This document shows positions 59,053 through 64,000 of a stretch of 64,000 nucleotides of DNA, one piece after another. The notes under the pieces are model-generated. The model was not told the DNA's origin and did not search any database. It saw only the letters and a list, made by a program, of their open reading frames with translations. The DNA lies in the NCBI GenBank assembly GCA_945862385.1, contig CAMAXV010000003.1, forward strand, positions 92,522 through 156,521. The letters run 5' to 3'. Origin of the DNA: Chitinophaga pinensis (GTDB lineage: Bacteria > Bacteroidota > Bacteroidia > Chitinophagales > Chitinophagaceae). A program made the translations under genes and the position numbers. The stretch's first letter is position 1. Each line of letters starts with the position of its first letter.

Positions 59053-59700
59053 ATGCCTTTAAAAGATTATTACCTGCTGCTAAATGTAAAACCCGGAGCT
59101 GACATAATTTCCATAAAAAGAGCTTTTCGGAGGTTAGCTCATACTTACCACCCAGACAAAAGTGGCGGCAACAAGCTAAACCATGACTATTATACAGAAC
59201 TACAGGAGGCATACAGCACTTTAACTGATCCTGAAAAAAGGGAAGCATATCATTACCAAAGATGGCTTGAAAAGGCAACTGGCAAAGAATTGGATAATGC
59301 ACTGTCTGCTGTTGAAATCCTAAAACTGTTCCTTCAGGTAGAAAAAAACATTTCACAATCGAATCAATTTAACATTGACACCTACCTTCTGGGGAGGCAA
59401 CTTACATCTCTTTTTTCCTCAGCAAGGCTTCGTATCATTGCTGGTGAACAGAACCAAGAACTTGTAAGTTCGGTCAATAAAATTGCTCTTACGTTAGCCG
59501 GTATGATCAGTGTACCAGACATTAACTTACTGGCAGACCACCTGGAAAAGCATTTACCCGACTGGAACAAGTATGAAAAAGACTGGAAAGAACTTGTCAG
59601 CATAAAGGAATACAAAAATAAAATCAACAATCTCAGGATGCCCATTGCACTTGCTGTTGCGGTTTTGTTGTGTCTTGTATTTTACATTTTACTTCAATAA
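59053..59700 (+). CDS. Tail-anchored J-domain protein
   Basis: A 215-residue protein with an N-terminal J-domain (DYYLLLNVKPGADIISIKRA, HPD at 33-35, then YTELQEAYSTLTDPEKREAY) that should stimulate an Hsp70 (DnaK). There is no glycine-rich region or zinc finger, so it is not DnaJ itself. The middle is helical. The last 20 residues (PIALAVAVLLCLVFYILLQ-like) form a single membrane segment, so it is likely anchored with the J-domain in the cytoplasm. The ABC-F gene follows after 44 bases. Confidence 0.88.
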   Translation: MPLKDYYLLLNVKPGADIISIKRAFRRLAHTYHPDKSGGNKLNHDYYTELQEAYSTLTDPEKREAYHYQRWLEKATGKELDNALSAVEILKLFLQVEKNISQSNQFNIDTYLLGRQLTSLFSSARLRIIAGEQNQELVSSVNKIALTLAGMISVPDINLLADHLEKHLPDWNKYEKDWKELVSIKEYKNKINNLRMPIALAVAVLLCLVFYILLQ

Positions 59701-59744
59701 GCCCCCTAATTTTTAACCTTGCTGCTTTTCACTAACTTCGCAGC

Positions 59745-61631
59745 ATGCATTATGTTACTGTTGAGAACCTGGGTAAGTCTTATGGCATTAAACCTCTTTT
59801 TTCCAATTTAACCTTTCACATCAATGAAGGTGAGAAAATTGCTCTAATTGCCCGAAACGGGTCAGGCAAATCAACGATGTTGAAAATTCTTTCGGGGAAA
59901 GAAACTGCTGACGAAGGAAAAGTCTGGATTAATAAAGATGTTAATACTGTTTTATTCGAGCAGGATCCTTTGTTCAGCGAACGCTCCAGTATATTGGATA
60001 ATATATTCGCACACAATCACCCGGTGATCAATGCCATTAAAAAATATGAAGCTGCTGAGGATTCGAATGATGCGGAAAAAATTGCAGAGGCTTTGTCTGA
60101 GATGGACGATTACAATGCCTGGGATTTTGATTCAAAAGTCAAACAGATCCTAAGCAAACTGAATATTCATCATCTTGACCAACTGGTTGGCAGCCTCAGC
60201 GGTGGACAGAGAAAAAGGGTGGCATTGGCCAGAACCCTTATTGACATTGGCTTCAACAACAACCACTGCCTTTTAATCATGGATGAACCAACAAACCACC
60301 TGGATGTTGAAATGGTTGAATGGTTGGAACACTACCTCGAAAAAGAAAACATAACCCTCCTTTTGGTTTCTCATGACCGTTATTTTCTTGATACCGTATG
60401 TACTGAAATCTGGGAACTCGACAACAGCAAAATCTATGTTTACAAAGGAGATTACCAGAATTATGTTGAAAAAAAGGCTGCGAGGATAGAAAGTGAAATA
60501 GCAACTATTGACAAGGCAAAAAATACGTTTAGAAAGGAACTGGAATGGATGCGAAAGCAACCAAAGGCAAGAACAACAAAATCCAAAAGTCGTCAGGATA
60601 ATTTTTACGAAATTGAAAAAGTAGCAAAAAGAAAAATAGAAGACAAACAGGTTGATCTGCAAATGAAAATGAGCAGACTTGGTGGTAAAATTGCAGAACT
60701 CAAGAAAGTTTATAAAAGCTTTGGGGAAAAAGTAATTCTGTCAGGATTTGATTATACTTTTAAAAAAGGTGAAAGGGTTGGAATTATTGGTAAAAATGGT
60801 GCTGGTAAATCAACATTTGTAAATATTCTTCAGGGACTTGAACAGCCAGACAGTGGCAAAATAAATATCGGAGATACCATTGTCTTCGGTAACTACTCCC
60901 AAAAAGGGCTTGAAATAAAGCAAGATCTTCGTGTAATTGAATTTGTAAAGAATATTGCTGAGAATTTTCCACTGGCCAATGGCGCTACGCTGAGTGCAGC
61001 TCAGTTTCTTGAATTATTCCTGTTCACCCCAGACCAGCAGTACAGTTATATCAGCAAATTAAGCGGAGGCGAAAAAAGAAGGTTACACCTGCTAAGCATA
61101 CTGTTTAAGAACCCCAATTTTCTGATACTGGATGAACCTACCAATGACCTGGATTTACCTACACTCTCAGTACTTGAAAATTTCCTGATGGATTTCCCGG
61201 GATGTCTGATCATTATTAGCCATGACAGGTATTTTATGGACAGGATTGTAGACCACCTTTTTGTTTTTGAAGGTAATGGTCAAATCCGTGATTTTCCTGG
61301 AAACTACGCAGAATACAGGTTAGAACAAGCTGATAAAAATGTTGATCCTGAGAAAATCAAAGCTCAGATGATTGTCAACAAGGAAGAACCCAAAGAAAAA
61401 GAACAACCCATCGGCAAACGTAAACCCAGTTTCAATGAAAAGAGGGAATATGAAACCCTTGAAAAAGAAATTGCAGCTTTAAATGATGAGAAAAATTCAC
61501 TTTCCGGCAAGCTCTCCAACCCTGACCTTGAATATCAGGAAATCGAAAAAATCTCAAAACGGTTTACCGAAATAGAGAGCCAGATTGATGCAAAGGAAAT
61601 GAGGTGGCTTGAGTTAAGTGAACTATTCTGA
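59745..61631 (+). CDS. ABC-F family ATPase (Uup-like)
   Basis: A 628-residue soluble twin ABC protein without membrane segments, a ribosome-associated translation factor group. Domain 1 has ARNGSGKST (36-44), LSGGQRKRVALART and LLIMDEPTNHLD. A charged linker (RKELEWMRKQPKARTTKSKSRQ) has the shape of the P-site tRNA interaction motif. Domain 2 has GKNGAGKST, LSGGEKRRLHLL and LILDEPTNDLD. A basic coiled-coil C-terminus (KREYETLEKEIAALNDEK) is Uup-like. The first P-loop glycine is Ala36, which the motif tolerates. It overlaps the stop of the converging sua5 gene by 9 bases. Confidence 0.92.
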   Translation: MHYVTVENLGKSYGIKPLFSNLTFHINEGEKIALIARNGSGKSTMLKILSGKETADEGKVWINKDVNTVLFEQDPLFSERSSILDNIFAHNHPVINAIKKYEAAEDSNDAEKIAEALSEMDDYNAWDFDSKVKQILSKLNIHHLDQLVGSLSGGQRKRVALARTLIDIGFNNNHCLLIMDEPTNHLDVEMVEWLEHYLEKENITLLLVSHDRYFLDTVCTEIWELDNSKIYVYKGDYQNYVEKKAARIESEIATIDKAKNTFRKELEWMRKQPKARTTKSKSRQDNFYEIEKVAKRKIEDKQVDLQMKMSRLGGKIAELKKVYKSFGEKVILSGFDYTFKKGERVGIIGKNGAGKSTFVNILQGLEQPDSGKINIGDTIVFGNYSQKGLEIKQDLRVIEFVKNIAENFPLANGATLSAAQFLELFLFTPDQQYSYISKLSGGEKRRLHLLSILFKNPNFLILDEPTNDLDLPTLSVLENFLMDFPGCLIIISHDRYFMDRIVDHLFVFEGNGQIRDFPGNYAEYRLEQADKNVDPEKIKAQMIVNKEEPKEKEQPIGKRKPSFNEKREYETLEKEIAALNDEKNSLSGKLSNPDLEYQEIEKISKRFTEIESQIDAKEMRWLELSELF

Positions 61632-62594
61632 TTCCCCCCTGTAAGCTGCGCGTGCCAGCCTGTCGTTGATTGCCATACCAATACCCTCATCTGGAAATGC
61701 TTCCGTTACAATGATATCCAGACCGAGAGCATCAAATTGACGCATGGCCATAAATAAATTAGCTGCAGCTTCTTCAAGTTTGCCGGCCTTGGAGAGGACG
61801 ATATTTTTCTGAACACCACGCAGATAAGTTTGGGTAAAAGACAAAACACCAATCTTCTGGCCCTCAAACTTACCCAATAAATGAGTAATATCTCCACAGA
61901 TAAGTGGTGTACGGGTTGCGTAATGACTTTTAAGTTGTCCCGGTGCAGATGGGGCTGAATGAGACAAGGAAATATTGACTTTTACCAGAGAACCACTGCT
62001 GATTTCTTCGGCAGTTACAGTCCCCAACCTGTGAATCACTGCAATATCATTTTCAAATCCTAAAATAGTTGACTCTAATCCAACCCTGCATACCCCACCA
62101 TCCAGGATATAAGGAATTTTACCTTCGAGTCCATCCAAAACATGGGCGGCAGAAACTGGACTAACATAACCCGAAGGATTGGCACTTGGTGCAGCAATGG
62201 GGAAATCCAGCAATTCAAGTAACTGTAATGTAAGCGGATGGTCGGGAATCCTGACTGCAACCCTGACATTTCCTGCAGTAATTATTTCCGGTACCAATGA
62301 GGATTTAGGTAACAGGTAGGTTAAAGGACCGGGAGAAAACCGCTTCATCAATTTATGACAAGTCTCTGGTATACCAACTACAAGCTTTTCAATACGATCC
62401 GGACTTGCTGCATGTAAAATAAGTGGATTGAATTGGGGACGTTGCTTTACTGCATAAATTTTAGCCACTGCCATTGGATCTAAACCATTTGCAGCCAGTC
62501 CATATACAGTTTCTGTAGGAATCCCCACAAGTTCCCCCTGTTCAAGCCAATATTTAGCTTCCTCTAAATCTGTACCAATTTTTGTTTTAAACAT
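61623..62594 (-). CDS. sua5: Threonylcarbamoyl-AMP synthase, long Sua5 form
   Basis: It makes threonylcarbamoyl-AMP from threonine, bicarbonate and ATP, the first step of t6A37 synthesis in tRNA. From ATG 62594 (MFKTKIGTDLEEAKYWL) it has 323 residues. The YrdC domain has GIPTETVYGLAANG, YAVKQRPQFNPLILH, RIPDHPLTLQLLELLDFPIAAPSANPSG and GLESTILGF. The C-terminal Sua5 domain (about 215-323) makes it the long form, not TsaC. A Met at 62624 lies in the clpC terminator and is not the start. The ATG abuts the terminator's T-run. MtaB (16.9 kb) acts on the same base later. Confidence 0.93.
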   Translation of the reverse strand: MFKTKIGTDLEEAKYWLEQGELVGIPTETVYGLAANGLDPMAVAKIYAVKQRPQFNPLILHAASPDRIEKLVVGIPETCHKLMKRFSPGPLTYLLPKSSLVPEIITAGNVRVAVRIPDHPLTLQLLELLDFPIAAPSANPSGYVSPVSAAHVLDGLEGKIPYILDGGVCRVGLESTILGFENDIAVIHRLGTVTAEEISSGSLVKVNISLSHSAPSAPGQLKSHYATRTPLICGDITHLLGKFEGQKIGVLSFTQTYLRGVQKNIVLSKAGKLEEAAANLFMAMRQFDALGLDIIVTEAFPDEGIGMAINDRLARAAYRGESE

Positions 62595-62601
62595 AAAAAA
62601 A

Positions 62602-62623
62602 TGTCCCGGTATAAACCAGGACA
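62602..62623 (-). terminator. Terminator of clpC, abutting the sua5 start
   Basis: TGTCCTGG pairs with CCGGGACA (8 bp, one G-U) around TTTATA, followed on the minus strand by seven T residues (62595-62601) and then directly by the sua5 ATG (62592-62594). A -7 element TAAATTTG (62622-62629, minus strand) overlaps the stem and may start the sua5 mRNA inside the hairpin. Confidence 0.82.
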
Positions 62624-62646
62624 AATTTACTATACTTTAAAGTACC

Positions 62647-64000
62647 TTATACATTGGATATTTCCTGTTCTTCCGGCTGCTTGCGAATAGAGAACGTTAT
62701 TTTTTGCTGCTCCTTATCCAGATCTGCCACCATAACATCCCCAGACTTGATATTCATACTGAGAATTTCTTCTGCAAGTGGATCTTCAAGGTATTTCTGT
62801 ATGGCTCTGTGCAAGGGACGAGCACCGAATTGCTGATCATACCCTTTTTCGGCAATAAAATCCTTTGCTTCTGGTGACAATTCAAGACTGAATCCAAGGG
62901 TTGCCAAACGCTTCATCACACCCTTCATCAGAATATCAATAATTTCAAAAATATGTTCCTTTTCAAGAGAATTGAAAATAATGACATCATCTACCCTGTT
63001 CAGGAACTCAGGCGAGAAGGTTCTTTTCAAAGCTTTTTCTATAACGGCCTTGTTGGCTTCCTCTGCATTAGCCTGCCTAGCACTTGTTGCAAAGCCCACA
63101 CCTTCTCCAAAATCTTTCAACTGACGGACGCCAATATTGGAGGTCATGATGATCAGGGTATTCTTGAAATCAACTTTCCGGCCAAGTCCATCTGTTAATT
63201 GCCCATCATCCAAGACCTGTAAGAGAATGTTGTAAATATCAGGATGTGCTTTTTCAATCTCATCCAACAGAATAACAGAATATGGCTTTCTCCTGACTTT
63301 TTCAGTAAGCTGTCCACCTTCTTCATAACCAACATAACCCGGAGGTGCACCAATTAGTCTGCTTACAGTGAATTTCTCCATATATTCACTCATGTCAATC
63401 CGGATAAGCGAATCTTCAGAGTCAAACATGTGCCTGGACAAGGCCCTGGCTAATTCTGTTTTACCAACACCAGTGGGGCCCAGAAAAATAAAAGTACCGA
63501 TTGGTTTCTTGGGATCTTTTAGTCCAACCCTGTTTCGTTGAATGGCTTTCACAACCTTACCTATGGCTTCATCCTGACCAACCACCATTCCTTTCATGTC
63601 AACAGACATGTTCCGCAGTTTTTCAGTCTCTGCCTGAACCATCCGTTTTACCGGGATTCCCGTCATCATACTCACAACTTCAGCGATATCCTCTTCCGAG
63701 ATTGGATAGCGCCTGTGCTTGGATTCTTCTTCCCACTTATTTTTTGCTGCCTCGAGTTCTTCCTGGAGCTTCTTTTCAGTATCCCTCAAACTTGCGGCTT
63801 CTTCAAAGCGCTGACTTTTTACAACACGATTTTTCTCTAACTTAATATCTTCAATCTTTTTTTCCAGTTCGATGATGTCGTCTGGTACATTGATATTTTT
63901 GAGGTGTACGCGTGCCCCTACTTCATCCAGAACATCAATGGCTTTATCTGGCAGCAACCTGTCTGTCATGTACCTGTCGCTAAGCTTCACACAGGCGTCA
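62647..64000 (-). CDS. clpC: ClpC ATPase, C-terminal part (runs off the right edge)
   Basis: The C-terminal 451 residues of a class I Hsp100 unfoldase. From the edge it reads DACVKLSDRYMTDRLLPDKAIDVLDEVGARVHLKN, the end of the first AAA domain. A helical middle part with EKNRVVKSQRFEEAASLRD follows, which is the UVR-type segment that marks ClpC rather than ClpA or ClpB. The second AAA domain has GPTGVGKTELA (Walker A), VILLDEIEKAHPD (Walker B) and IIMTSNIG. The D2-small domain contains GYDQQFGARPLHRAIQKYLEDPLAEEIL. It probably works with ClpP and the ClpS at 25.1 kb. The start is outside the window. Confidence 0.93.
   Translation of the reverse strand, partial: DACVKLSDRYMTDRLLPDKAIDVLDEVGARVHLKNINVPDDIIELEKKIEDIKLEKNRVVKSQRFEEAASLRDTEKKLQEELEAAKNKWEEESKHRRYPISEEDIAEVVSMMTGIPVKRMVQAETEKLRNMSVDMKGMVVGQDEAIGKVVKAIQRNRVGLKDPKKPIGTFIFLGPTGVGKTELARALSRHMFDSEDSLIRIDMSEYMEKFTVSRLIGAPPGYVGYEEGGQLTEKVRRKPYSVILLDEIEKAHPDIYNILLQVLDDGQLTDGLGRKVDFKNTLIIMTSNIGVRQLKDFGEGVGFATSARQANAEEANKAVIEKALKRTFSPEFLNRVDDVIIFNSLEKEHIFEIIDILMKGVMKRLATLGFSLELSPEAKDFIAEKGYDQQFGARPLHRAIQKYLEDPLAEEILSMNIKSGDVMVADLDKEQQKITFSIRKQPEEQEISNV

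Noticed and set aside
1..64000. CRISPR array, prophage or insertion sequence
   Set aside because: No regularly spaced repeats, no transposase, integrase or phage structural gene was seen. The only long direct repeat is the 102-bp pair at the tRNA-Val gene.

Overview
The window is chromosomal DNA of a member of the Bacteroidota, probably close to Chitinophagales (lineage below phylum is inference). Signs of the phylum are a TonB-dependent receptor with a carboxypeptidase-like N-terminal domain, a Porin_10-type outer-membrane protein, an HYC_CC_PP protein, DUF2911, an RND pump fused to its outer-membrane factor, no clear Shine-Dalgarno sites, and at least five promoters that fit TTTG-N19/20-TAnnTTTG. 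There is no rRNA operon, no phage and no CRISPR array.

Layout. 1-5.5 kb: start of a TonB receptor, pdhB, an exported type I pullulanase and GTP-type PEP carboxykinase. 5.7-11.7 kb (+): three-gene locus of c-type cytochrome/DUF1549/DUF1553, DUF1501 and a DUF2231-like membrane protein. 11.7-25.4 kb: replication, translation and proteolysis genes (dnaG, priA, an acyltransferase, mtaB, an M20 amidohydrolase, valS, an exonuclease-GIY-YIG fusion, clpS, tRNA-Val). 25.5-30.7 kb (-): a second DUF1549/1553-DUF1501 locus with an exported Gfo/Idh/MocA oxidoreductase; here the DUF2231-like domain is fused to the cytochrome/DUF1549/1553 protein. 30.7-32.6 kb: a scar-rich stretch with a truncated cyclophilin-like ORF, a frameshifted methyltransferase, and a second tRNA-Val whose 3' end lies in a 102-bp direct repeat around a small GIY-YIG gene. 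32.8-42.6 kb: nitroreductase, TonB receptor, a large HExxH/propeller/barrel surface protein, a remnant of a PQQ dehydrogenase, ahcY, pdxJ, DUF2911 and an esterase. 42.7-47.2 kb (+): a compact cassette of two ATP-grasp enzymes, a YbdK-type carboxylate-amine ligase, a class I glutamine amidotransferase-like protein and a cupin. 47.2-55.3 kb (-): a heavy-metal efflux and chaperone cluster. 55.3-64 kb: porin, purine nucleoside phosphorylase, NIPSNAP, J-domain protein, ABC-F, Sua5 and the C-terminal part of ClpC.

How the genes fit together. Sua5 and MtaB act on the same tRNA position (t6A37, then ms2t6A37). ClpS (25.1 kb) is the expected adaptor of the ClpC seen at the right edge. The two tRNA-Val genes (anticodons GAC and TAC) together read all valine codons, and valS is nearby. 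The two DUF1549/1553-DUF1501 loci look like versions of one cell-envelope redox system whose substrate is unknown. The 42.7-47.2 kb cassette looks like a pathway that makes a small peptide or amide; its product cannot be read from the sequence.

The most unusual items are the tRNA-Val/GIY-YIG repeat unit, the amide-ligase cassette, the paired envelope redox loci, the decayed PQQ dehydrogenase and the frameshifted methyltransferase. All family calls come from motifs and remembered family features; no database search was run.
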